Below are positions 28,936-36,903 of a stretch of DNA of 64,000 bases, one piece after another. Source of the DNA: an uncultured SAR86 cluster bacterium (GTDB taxonomy: Bacteria; Pseudomonadota; Gammaproteobacteria; Magnimaribacterales; D2472). The notes under the pieces were generated by a model. The model was not told where the DNA came from, did no database searches, and saw only the letters and a list, made by a program, of their open reading frames with translations. Location of the stretch: the NCBI GenBank assembly GCA_902602185.1, contig CACKPV010000001.1:172785-236784 (forward strand), read 5' to 3'. Made by a program: the position numbers and the translations under genes. The stretch's first letter is position 1. The number at the start of each line of letters is the position of its first letter.

Positions 28936-30077
28936 TGAAACTAATTCTTACCGAGGAACAATCTTTTTTAAAAGAAACTGCAAAAAATTTTGTTTCTGAA
29001 AAAACACCTGTTGATCATTTTAGAAAACTGCGTGATAACGAAGACTTACTTGGTTGGGATAAAGAAATTTGGTCACAAATGGTTGCTTTAGGTTGGTCAG
29101 GAATTTTAGTACCTGAAGAATTCGGTGGATCAAACTTTGGTATCACTGGGATGAGTGTGATCATGCAAGAGTGTGGCAAAAATTTAACCCCCTCTCCATT
29201 ATTTGCAACTGGTGTAATGGGTGTCTCAGTGCTCACAAGTTTTGGAAATCATGAACAACAAGAAGATCTTCTACCAAAGATTGTAAATGGAGAAATCACA
29301 ACATGCCTTGCAATCGATGAAGAGTCTCATCATGATCCAATAAACTCTATGCCTTTTGCATCACAAAATGGAGACAGCTTCATATTAAATGGGAAAAAGG
29401 TTGGGGTTGTGGATGGGGCAAGTGCTGATATTATTTTTGTTATTGCGAGAACATCCGGAGATAAAGGTGATAAAGATGGATTTAGTATTTTCTCATTGGA
29501 TGCTGCAACTACAAAAAATCTTAATATTCAGAAACTTCAAATGGCAGATCATAGAAACTATGCCAATATTTATTTTAATAATGTTGAAGTTGATTCTTCA
29601 AAAGTAATTGGAGATGTGAATTTAAGTCTTGATGAAATTGACAAAATTCTTGATATTGGTCGAACTGCTTTGTCTGCAGAAATGCTGGGAAGCATTGAAC
29701 AAGCATATTCAATGACACTTGAATATTTAAAAGAAAGAAAACAATTTGGTGTTCGGATTGGATCTTTCCAGGCATTGCAACACAGAGCTGCGGAAATGTT
29801 TTGTGAAATTGAATTGACTAAATCTGCAGTGATGGGGGCAATGAAAGGTATAGAAGAGAATTCAAATGATAAAGAAAGGTTATCAAGTCTTGCAAAAACT
29901 ATAGTTGGAGAAACAGCTCACTTAGTGACTAATGAGGCAATTCAAATGCATGGGGGTATTGGCGTAACAGATGAGTATGATATTGGTTTTTATCTAAAAC
30001 GAGCTAGGGTGTCTGAAACAATTTTAGGTAGTTCAACATTCCATCAAGAGAGATATGCTAAGCTTGCAGGGTTTTAG
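28935..30077 (+). CDS. Acyl-CoA dehydrogenase, smaller subunit of a pair
   Basis: A 380-residue acyl-CoA dehydrogenase-fold protein. Family features are GWSGILVPEEFGGSNFG, the ERKQFGVRIGSFQALQHRAA helix and the EAIQMHGGIGVTDEYDIGFY segment. The C-terminus reads ARVSETILGSSTFHQERYA, where the usual E-G-T active-site loop is replaced by G-S-S-T, as in the non-catalytic partner of heteromeric dehydrogenases. Its start shares a base with the stop of the preceding gene. Probably forms a complex with it; function by itself is doubtful. Confidence 0.87.
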   Translation: MKLILTEEQSFLKETAKNFVSEKTPVDHFRKLRDNEDLLGWDKEIWSQMVALGWSGILVPEEFGGSNFGITGMSVIMQECGKNLTPSPLFATGVMGVSVLTSFGNHEQQEDLLPKIVNGEITTCLAIDEESHHDPINSMPFASQNGDSFILNGKKVGVVDGASADIIFVIARTSGDKGDKDGFSIFSLDAATTKNLNIQKLQMADHRNYANIYFNNVEVDSSKVIGDVNLSLDEIDKILDIGRTALSAEMLGSIEQAYSMTLEYLKERKQFGVRIGSFQALQHRAAEMFCEIELTKSAVMGAMKGIEENSNDKERLSSLAKTIVGETAHLVTNEAIQMHGGIGVTDEYDIGFYLKRARVSETILGSSTFHQERYAKLAGF

Positions 30078-30088
30078 ATTTACTCAAT

Positions 30089-30973
30089 GTGTATAAATTA
30101 ATACTTTCAATCAGAGCACTTGTTATTTTACTTGGAATCGCAATTATTCTTTTTTTAGGTTTTGGCACTCTGACAGTTATTAACTTTCCTAGAATCATAA
30201 TACGTTATAAACCTTTTAAAACCTCGTTAGCAAGTATCTCGAATTATATTGGTAATTTAGTTGTGAGTGCTTTGGCAATTTTCATTCAATTCATGCACAA
30301 AAAGAGATGGAAAGTAATAGATAATAACGAATTCAGCTCAAATCATTGGTATCTTGCTACATCTAACCATCAATCGTGGGGTGATGTTTTTATCGTTCTT
30401 GCAGCTGCAAATTATAAAGTACCTTTGTTTAAAATTTTTATGAAAAAAGATCTTTGGTGGTTGCCTCCAGTATTTCTTGCAAATGTAACGCTAAACATGC
30501 CTTTTGTGAATCGGCACTCAAAAGAAGAATTAGAGAAAAATCCAGATCTCAGATTCAAAGACTACAATAATACCATTGCTTCCTGCAAACGATTTTCAAG
30601 GCAACCAACAACAATATTTAGTTTTGCAGAAGGTACCAGAAATACAAAAAAGAAACATGAATTGCAAGATTCTCCTTACAGGAATTTGCTTAAACCAAAA
30701 ATAGGAGGGATAGCTACTGCCCTTTGTGCATTTCCAGAAATTGAATATCTCATTGATTACACCCTCAAATATAAAAGTCACAAAAGATCTTTTTGGGACT
30801 TTTTGATGGGTGATCTTTCCGATGCGAAGGTTTCAGTAAAAAAATATAAAATCCCTCCGGAACTAAAAAACAAAAATTATATCCATGATGAGAACTATAG
30901 AAAAGATTTTAGAAAATGGATGGATGAAATTTGGATTATTAAAGATAAAACTATTGATGATTTAAAATTTTAA
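30089..30973 (+). CDS. PlsC-family lysophospholipid acyltransferase (YihG-like)
   Basis: A 294-residue membrane acyltransferase with N-terminal hydrophobic segments (residues about 8-32 and 50-70). Motif I is TSNHQSWGDVF (the N-H-x-x-x-x-D catalytic dyad) and motif III is FSFAEGTRNTKKK (E-G-T-R). The large C-terminal part with RSFWDFLMGDLSDAKVSV resembles the YihG subgroup. The start codon is GTG; the overlapping ATG two bases earlier is out of frame. It follows the dehydrogenase pair by 11 bases. It likely acylates lysophosphatidic acid or a similar lipid; the exact acceptor is unknown. It overlaps the convergent rraA-like gene by 12 bases. Confidence 0.85.
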   Translation: MYKLILSIRALVILLGIAIILFLGFGTLTVINFPRIIIRYKPFKTSLASISNYIGNLVVSALAIFIQFMHKKRWKVIDNNEFSSNHWYLATSNHQSWGDVFIVLAAANYKVPLFKIFMKKDLWWLPPVFLANVTLNMPFVNRHSKEELEKNPDLRFKDYNNTIASCKRFSRQPTTIFSFAEGTRNTKKKHELQDSPYRNLLKPKIGGIATALCAFPEIEYLIDYTLKYKSHKRSFWDFLMGDLSDAKVSVKKYKIPPELKNKNYIHDENYRKDFRKWMDEIWIIKDKTIDDLKF

Positions 30974-31456
30974 CTTGTCATGACTTACAAGAAACCCGTT
31001 TTCATCAACATAGACCCAACTATCACTTGAAATTATTACACCTGCAAAAATTGCAAATTCTTTTTTATTTCCAAGTCCCTGTTTAGCAGTTTTTGAAGCT
31101 ATAGTACCTCTAGCTAGTATCCCTATCTCTATGTTAACTAAATGTTCTCGATCTCTTACAAAACCATTTATTAAAAACCCAGACCAATTATTTACTAAAG
31201 CCGACGATGCAATTTCATCACCGAGCATAGCAGCATGATTTACAGAAGGAGAATCGACTACTAAAATCTTGTTTGATCCATCCTCTCTGACAATTTCTTT
31301 AACCAGAGAATTATCATCTGGACAGGAAATTATAACTGCTTGTCCATAAAATTTTTTTATACTCCCATATGAAAAGAAGTTTTCCAGGCTTTGGAAAGTA
31401 CTTTTAGGAAACTGATCTTTTAAGTCACATGTTGAAAATTCTGCTTTTTTTACCAT
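30962..31456 (-). CDS. RraA-family protein
   Basis: A 164-residue protein with the RraA fold signature: STCDLKDQFPKS at the N-terminus, KILVVDSPSVNHAAMLGDEIA, and WSGFLINGFVRDREHL. Members are either RNase E inhibitors (RraA) or metal-dependent aldolases/decarboxylases acting on 4-hydroxy-4-methyl-2-oxoglutarate and oxaloacetate. The Arg-Asp pair in GFVRD is the aldolase-type active-site signature, which E. coli RraA lacks (it has RQ). An enzymatic role is therefore as likely as RNase E control. It converges on the acyltransferase and diverges from the monooxygenase gene. Confidence 0.8.
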   Translation of the reverse strand: MVKKAEFSTCDLKDQFPKSTFQSLENFFSYGSIKKFYGQAVIISCPDDNSLVKEIVREDGSNKILVVDSPSVNHAAMLGDEIASSALVNNWSGFLINGFVRDREHLVNIEIGILARGTIASKTAKQGLGNKKEFAIFAGVIISSDSWVYVDENGFLVSHDKLKF

Positions 31457-31500
31457 TTAAATATTATAATTTATTTTGGTTAGTTAATTTTTAGACGATT

Positions 31501-32655
31501 ATGAATTCAAAAATTTGTGAACTGCTTGGTATAGAATTCCCCATGGTGGCTTTTAGTCATTGCAGGGATGTTGTGGCTGCGGTATCAAAAGCTGGTGGCA
31601 TGGGGGTTTTAGGAGCTACTGCACATTCTCCTGAAAAAATGGAGATTGATCTTAATTGGATTGACAAACATGTTGATGGTAAACCATACGGAGTTGATGT
31701 TTTAGTACCGAATACTTACAAAGGTAAAGGAGAAAAAACCTCATTAGATGACTTAAGGTCTATGATTCCTCAAGAGTACCGTGATTTTCGATCTGATATT
31801 TTAAATGAGTATGAATTGGATGGAGAAAGTCTAAGATCAGATAGCAAATCAGAACATATTGAAAAAAATTCAAATGCTCTTCTCGGTAAAGGATTTGAAA
31901 TTGCTCATGAAGTTTTAGAAGTTGCTTTTTCTCACCCTATCAAACTTGTCGCTAATGCATTAGGAGTTCCTCCCAAATGGATGTTGGAGATGGGAAAAAA
32001 CCATGGAGTACCAGTTGCTGCGTTGGTTGGTGCAAAGCAACATGCAATTAAACAAGTTGAAGCCGGTGTTGATCTTTTGGTTGTGTCAGGAACTGAGGGA
32101 GGTGGTCATTGTGGAAGTGTCTCGACAATGGTTTTAGTACCAGAAGTTAAAAGAGCTATCCAACCCTATGGAAATGTTCCTATCTTGGCTGCTGGTGGTA
32201 TTTGTACTGGAGAGCAAATGGCAGGAGTTATGGCTATGGGTGCAGATGGAGTTTGGTGTGCATCAGTTTTTTTACCCACTACTGAATCAGAGACTTCAGT
32301 AAATATTAAAGAAAAAATGCTTGCTGCTTCATCTAGTCATACAGTGAGATCTAAGAGTAGGACTGGAAAGCATTCCCGACAGTTAAGATCACCTTGGACA
32401 GATGCTTGGGAAAATAAAGATGCTCCTGAGCCCCTTCCAATGCCCCTTCAAACAATGGTAAGTGAGCCTGCATTGAAGATGGTTACCGATCAAGCAGCAA
32501 TTGGTCACAAGGGTGCCAAACAACTTGAAACTTATTGGGTAGGTCAAGGTATTGGATTAGTTACTGAAACTTTAACTGCTGGACAAACCGTACAAAAATT
32601 TAAAGAAGAGTTCTTGGAAGCTTATGAAAGAATGAATGATCTTGTTGATCATTAA
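31501..32655 (+). CDS. Nitronate monooxygenase-like flavoprotein
   Basis: A 384-residue FMN-dependent TIM-barrel protein of the nitronate monooxygenase / 2-nitropropane dioxygenase family. Motifs are SKAGGMGVLGA near the N-terminus, GTEGGGHCGSVSTMVLVPEV with the catalytic-type histidine, and AAGGICTGEQMAGVMAMGADGV, the phosphate-binding region. Many members near acyl-CoA genes probably oxidise something other than nitronates, so the substrate is open. It stands alone between divergent rraA and convergent GST, overlapping the latter by 4 bases. Confidence 0.85.
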   Translation: MNSKICELLGIEFPMVAFSHCRDVVAAVSKAGGMGVLGATAHSPEKMEIDLNWIDKHVDGKPYGVDVLVPNTYKGKGEKTSLDDLRSMIPQEYRDFRSDILNEYELDGESLRSDSKSEHIEKNSNALLGKGFEIAHEVLEVAFSHPIKLVANALGVPPKWMLEMGKNHGVPVAALVGAKQHAIKQVEAGVDLLVVSGTEGGGHCGSVSTMVLVPEVKRAIQPYGNVPILAAGGICTGEQMAGVMAMGADGVWCASVFLPTTESETSVNIKEKMLAASSSHTVRSKSRTGKHSRQLRSPWTDAWENKDAPEPLPMPLQTMVSEPALKMVTDQAAIGHKGAKQLETYWVGQGIGLVTETLTAGQTVQKFKEEFLEAYERMNDLVDH

Positions 32656-33272
32656 TTCATTTCTTCAAACCTTTGTGATACCGCAGATTTGAAACTTTTT
32701 CGCTCAAACAATGCCTGTGTCCATCTGGTGATATTTGGTTGCATTGCTTCCTCAATCCCCAAGTTTTGAGCTAAATAAATTGCATAACTCACACAAATAT
32801 CAGCAATTGTAAAACGATTACAGCAAAGAAACTCTTGCTTATTTAAACTCTTTTCAAGTAATTTTAATCGAGCAATAAACCATCTTCGATATCCTTCTGC
32901 AGCTTTATCTGCAACGCCGGTTTCTTGGAATGTATATCGTAGATAGACAGTTTGTGGAAAGGTTAGAGTTGCTTCGGAATGAAACAACCAGTTAAGATAC
33001 GACGCATAATCTGCCTCATTTGGTTCAACTTTTAGTTTTGTGGGACCGTACTTTTCAACAAGATATTGACACATTGCAACGGATTCAGTCATTTGAACTT
33101 TGCTATCCTCCAAATAAGGCACTGTTCCTAGAATATTTGTATTTAAAAATTCTTTTTTAAAGTATCTTGGGGGGAACGGAAGCATTTCTAGATTATATTC
33201 AAGACCCATTTCTTCAGCGGTCCAGATAGGTCTGACTCCTCTAGAATCATTACAGCTGAAAATCTTTATCAT
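32652..33272 (-). CDS. Glutathione S-transferase family protein
   Basis: A 206-residue GST. The N-terminal thioredoxin-like domain has GTVPYLEDSKVQMTESVAMCQYL, including the cis-Pro and the E-S glutathione-binding pair. The helical C-terminal domain contains FTIADICVSYAIYLAQNLG, the N-capping box. It is divergent from the acyl-CoA carboxylase operon (47 bases between starts) and may serve the same pathway, but it could equally be a general detoxifier. Confidence 0.87.
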   Translation of the reverse strand: MIKIFSCNDSRGVRPIWTAEEMGLEYNLEMLPFPPRYFKKEFLNTNILGTVPYLEDSKVQMTESVAMCQYLVEKYGPTKLKVEPNEADYASYLNWLFHSEATLTFPQTVYLRYTFQETGVADKAAEGYRRWFIARLKLLEKSLNKQEFLCCNRFTIADICVSYAIYLAQNLGIEEAMQPNITRWTQALFERKSFKSAVSQRFEEMN

Positions 33273-33287
33273 TAAATTCCCTTATAT

Positions 33288-33300
33288 TGATATAATATCA
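33288..33300 (+). promoter_or_regulatory. Palindrome over a -10 box before the carboxylase operon
   Basis: TGATATAATATCA is a perfect 6-1-6 inverted repeat containing TATAAT (33291-33296), 19 bases before the carboxylase beta ATG and 15 bases from the divergent GST start. It could be the promoter of the operon and an operator for an unseen regulator. No convincing -35 was found, and A+T-rich DNA makes short palindromes common. Confidence 0.4.
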
Positions 33301-33319
33301 CCCCCAAATAATAACTGTT

Positions 33320-34978
33320 ATGAAATCTAAAAATATTGCTCCAATCATACAAACAAAAATTGAAATTTCAGAAAAGAACTATCAAAAAAATAAAAAAATG
33401 ATGCTTGAAAAACTTGATTTTCTTGAATCTCTTTTAGATTTGGTTGAATTGGGTGGAGGAGAACACCATCACAAAAGATTGGCTAAAAAAGGTAAGTTAC
33501 CGGTTAGAGAAAGAGTACTAAATTTAATTGATCAAGATAGTCCATTCTTAGAAATTAGTCCTTATGCGGCATACGGAACTGATTACACGGTTGGTGGTGG
33601 TTGTGTAAGTGGCATTGGCATTGTTTCTGGAGTTGAATGTGTAATTTTTGCTAATGATCCATCAGTAAAAGCCGGGGCTATGACAGTTTATGTTGCTGAA
33701 AAATGGCGGCGTGCAATTCAAATTTCAAGAGAAAATAAAATCCCATTTATCAGTTTTGTTGAATCAGCAGGTGGTGATTTGAGCATGGGAACTGGAAGTA
33801 AAAGTGGTCAACAACCTATTGCTCCAACTCTTCAAACAACTCATTTTGCGGCAACAGGAAGATTTTTTTATGAAATGACTGAACTTTCCAAACTAAGAAT
33901 CCCTGTGATATCTGTTGTTTTTGGTTCTTCGACTGCTGGTGGTGCTTATCAACCTGGAATGTCTGATTACAATATTTTTGTAAAAGATCAGTCCAAAGTT
34001 TTTCTGGCAGGGCCACCTTTGGTAAAAATGGCAACCGGTGAAGTGTCTGACGATGAGACATTAGGAGGTGCAAAAATGCACTCTGAAGTTTCTGGCTTAT
34101 CCGATTATCTTGCCGAAGATGAAATGGATGCCCTAAGAATTTGCAGAGAAGTTGTATCCCATCTTAATTGGCAAAAAAAAGGCCTTCCACCTCAAAAATT
34201 ATCTGAAGAACCTGTTTATGAACAAGAAGAATTATTAGGATTGATTAGTGAAGATCTTAAGTCACCAGTGGACATTAGAGAAATCATTGCTCGCTTTGTT
34301 GATGGGTCTAAATTTGAAGAATTTAAATCTTTGTATGGGGCCACTATGGTCTGTGGATGGGCATGTATCAATGGTTATCAAATTGGAATTCTCGGGAACA
34401 ATGGCCCAATTTATCCTGAGTCAGCTGAGAAAGCTGCGAGTTTTATTCAACTTTGTAATAAAAGAGATATTCCACTTATTTTTTTACAAAATGTTACCGG
34501 TTTTCTTGTTGGTAAGGACTTTGAAAGACAAGCCATCATAAAAAAAGGTTCGCAACTTATAAATGCAGTCTCAAATTCAAATGTCCCGCATATCACAATA
34601 ATCATTGGAGCATCTTATGGGGCCGGTACTTATGCTATGTCTGGGCAGGCTTACAACAATAGATTTACATTTCTATGGCCGACCGCAAAGATTGCTGTTA
34701 TGGGTCCAGAACAAATAGCTGGAGTTATGTCAATTGTAAGAAGAGCAAAAGCAGAACGATCTGGTGAAAAATTTGATGAAAAGCAAGATACTGAAATTGT
34801 AAAAATGGTTGAAGATGCTGCTGAAAAACTATCGCATGCTTTGGTTGCAAGTAGCATGCTTACCGATGATGGAATTATAGATCCGAGAGATACAAGATCA
34901 ATTATCACCTTTTGTTTATCGATATGTTCAAATGAAGTTATCAAAGGAGCAAAAGAATTTGGGGTTTTCAGGTTATGA
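33320..34978 (+). CDS. Acyl-CoA carboxylase carboxyltransferase (beta) subunit, geranyl-CoA-like
   Basis: A 552-residue carboxyltransferase of the biotin-dependent acyl-CoA carboxylase family. Landmarks are GGEHHHKRLAKKGKLPVRERV, FGSSTAGGAYQPGMSDYNIF, FLAGPPLVKMATGEVSDDE and IGASYGAGTYAMSGQAY. The middle region (SAGGDLSMGTGSK) differs from methylcrotonyl-CoA carboxylase, where a SGGAxLP-type sequence is usual. It is followed with an ATGA overlap by the biotin-carrying alpha subunit and then by an AtuA-like gene, the composition of acyclic-terpene (atu) clusters. Geranyl-CoA or another branched enoyl-CoA is the likely substrate; propionyl- or acetyl-CoA cannot be excluded. Confidence 0.88.
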   Translation: MKSKNIAPIIQTKIEISEKNYQKNKKMMLEKLDFLESLLDLVELGGGEHHHKRLAKKGKLPVRERVLNLIDQDSPFLEISPYAAYGTDYTVGGGCVSGIGIVSGVECVIFANDPSVKAGAMTVYVAEKWRRAIQISRENKIPFISFVESAGGDLSMGTGSKSGQQPIAPTLQTTHFAATGRFFYEMTELSKLRIPVISVVFGSSTAGGAYQPGMSDYNIFVKDQSKVFLAGPPLVKMATGEVSDDETLGGAKMHSEVSGLSDYLAEDEMDALRICREVVSHLNWQKKGLPPQKLSEEPVYEQEELLGLISEDLKSPVDIREIIARFVDGSKFEEFKSLYGATMVCGWACINGYQIGILGNNGPIYPESAEKAASFIQLCNKRDIPLIFLQNVTGFLVGKDFERQAIIKKGSQLINAVSNSNVPHITIIIGASYGAGTYAMSGQAYNNRFTFLWPTAKIAVMGPEQIAGVMSIVRRAKAERSGEKFDEKQDTEIVKMVEDAAEKLSHALVASSMLTDDGIIDPRDTRSIITFCLSICSNEVIKGAKEFGVFRL

Positions 34979-36903
34979 AATTTAACTCAATTCTTGTTGC
35001 AAACCGAGGAGAAATTGCATCTCGTATTATCAAGACTTCACAAAAACTTGGTCTTAAATCCATTGCCATATATGTTGATGCCGATAAAGATGCTCCTTTT
35101 GTTAAACAAGCAGATGAAGCTATAAAAATTTCTGATGGTGGTTATCTAGATATTGATGCAATTATTAATGCTGCAAAAATTTCAAAAGCTGAAGCAATTC
35201 ATCCAGGATATGGTTTCTTGTCTGAAAATGCTCTTTTTGCAAAAAAAATACAAAAAGAAAAGCTAATCTGGATTGGTCCCGGCTCTGAAATTATTTCGAA
35301 GATGGGTGACAAATTAGAAGCTAAGGAACTGGCTATTCAGTCCGGTATTCCAACTTTGCCAAAAACCTCTGATCCTAAAAAAATTAACAAAATTGGTTTT
35401 CCCCTTCTCATTAAGGCTGCTGCAGGTGGGGGTGGTAAAGGTATGAGAGTAGTTTATTCAAAAAAAGACTTCAAGGATGCACTGGCAGCTGCTCAAAGAG
35501 AAGCACTATCAGGATTTAATGATGATAGAGTGTTTATTGAAAAATATATTGAAAAATCTCGTCACATTGAAATACAAATACTAGGAGATTCATTTGGCAA
35601 TATAATTCATCTTGGCGAAAGAGAGTGTTCAATTCAAAGAAGATATCAGAAAATCATAGAAGAGACCCCCTCCTCACGAATTTCCGCTGAGGTTAGAAAA
35701 AATATGTGTGATGCAGCCGTAAATCTTGCAAAAAATTTACAATATACTTCTGCAGGAACCATAGAGTTTTTATACGATGATAAAACGGATGAATTTTGGT
35801 TCTTAGAAGTCAATACAAGATTGCAAGTTGAGCATCCTGTAACAGAAATGGTCACTGGTATTGATCTCGTTGCAGAGCAGATTTCAATTGCACAAGGAAA
35901 CAAAATTTCAATTTCTCAAAAGGATCTTGTTTTCAAAGGTCATGCTATTGAAGCAAGACTCTATGCAGAAGATCCTGAAAATAATTTCTTACCGGATATT
36001 GGAAAAATGATTGCGTTTGAAAAGCATCCTAATGATGATGCTCGATGGGATAATGGAATCATGTCTGGCTCAATAATTGGAACTGATTTTGATCCGATGC
36101 TAGCAAAAATAATATCCTGGAAGAAGACAAGGGAGCAGGCTGCATTATCTCTTGCAAAATCCCTGGAAAGTGCTCATATCGGTGGGATTCGTAATAACAG
36201 GGACTTTTTAGTGTCAATTCTTCGATCAGAAGAATTTTTAGATGGTGATACAACATCAGATTTTTTAGAGGTAGCAGGCATTACTAGAGGAAAGCATCTT
36301 ACTGATCAAGAATTAAATGAAGTTTTGGCCATTGCAACAGTTTGGATCCAAAAAAATAACAAGAAATATGTAAATGTTGCAAAATCTCTTCCAGCAAATT
36401 GGACGAATGGAAGATTACCAAAGCAAAGAAATACTTTTATATTTAAAGGAGATGAGATTTCTGTTCTCTATAAGAATATATCTGACAATGTTATAGAAGT
36501 GTTTGATTCAGTAGTTGAAATCATAGATGTTTGCAGTAACGTGGTTGAGATATTATTCAACTCTAAAAGATTAAGTGCAAAAGTAACGCAAGACGGTGAG
36601 TTACTTTTAATTCATCAGTCCTTTGGTGACATCTTACTATCTTTAAAACCAAGATTTATGCTCCCAGGAAAAAGTACTCAGACAGGAGGTTTAACTGCTC
36701 CTATGCCAGGAAAAATTATTGGAATAAATACCAAAGTAGGAACAAAAGTCAAAAAGGGAGATACTTTACTTATTTTAGAAGCAATGAAAATGGAACACTC
36801 CATAAAAGCAACAAGTGATGGTCTGGTGAAAGAGTTATTTTTCAAAAAAAATGATCAGGTTGAAAATGGTGCAACTTTATTAATTCTCGAGCCTAAAAAA
36901 TAA
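34975..36903 (+). CDS. Acyl-CoA carboxylase biotin carboxylase/carrier (alpha) subunit
   Basis: A 642-residue subunit that carboxylates its own biotin. The N-terminal biotin carboxylase part (residues about 1-445) has AIHPGYGFLSENA, the ATP-grasp glycine loop AAAGGGGKGMRVV and ERECSIQRRYQKIIEE. After a linker domain comes the biotinyl carrier domain (about 572-642) with the biotin-accepting lysine in EAMKMEH. It works with the preceding beta subunit, whose stop it overlaps (ATGA). It abuts the AtuA-like gene. Confidence 0.93.
   Translation: MKFNSILVANRGEIASRIIKTSQKLGLKSIAIYVDADKDAPFVKQADEAIKISDGGYLDIDAIINAAKISKAEAIHPGYGFLSENALFAKKIQKEKLIWIGPGSEIISKMGDKLEAKELAIQSGIPTLPKTSDPKKINKIGFPLLIKAAAGGGGKGMRVVYSKKDFKDALAAAQREALSGFNDDRVFIEKYIEKSRHIEIQILGDSFGNIIHLGERECSIQRRYQKIIEETPSSRISAEVRKNMCDAAVNLAKNLQYTSAGTIEFLYDDKTDEFWFLEVNTRLQVEHPVTEMVTGIDLVAEQISIAQGNKISISQKDLVFKGHAIEARLYAEDPENNFLPDIGKMIAFEKHPNDDARWDNGIMSGSIIGTDFDPMLAKIISWKKTREQAALSLAKSLESAHIGGIRNNRDFLVSILRSEEFLDGDTTSDFLEVAGITRGKHLTDQELNEVLAIATVWIQKNNKKYVNVAKSLPANWTNGRLPKQRNTFIFKGDEISVLYKNISDNVIEVFDSVVEIIDVCSNVVEILFNSKRLSAKVTQDGELLLIHQSFGDILLSLKPRFMLPGKSTQTGGLTAPMPGKIIGINTKVGTKVKKGDTLLILEAMKMEHSIKATSDGLVKELFFKKNDQVENGATLLILEPKK

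Noticed and set aside
33320..36903. Reading the carboxylase as methylcrotonyl-CoA carboxylase of leucine breakdown
   Set aside because: No HMG-CoA lyase or isovaleryl-CoA dehydrogenase-type operon accompanies it, an AtuA-like gene does, and the beta-subunit middle region differs from the methylcrotonyl type.
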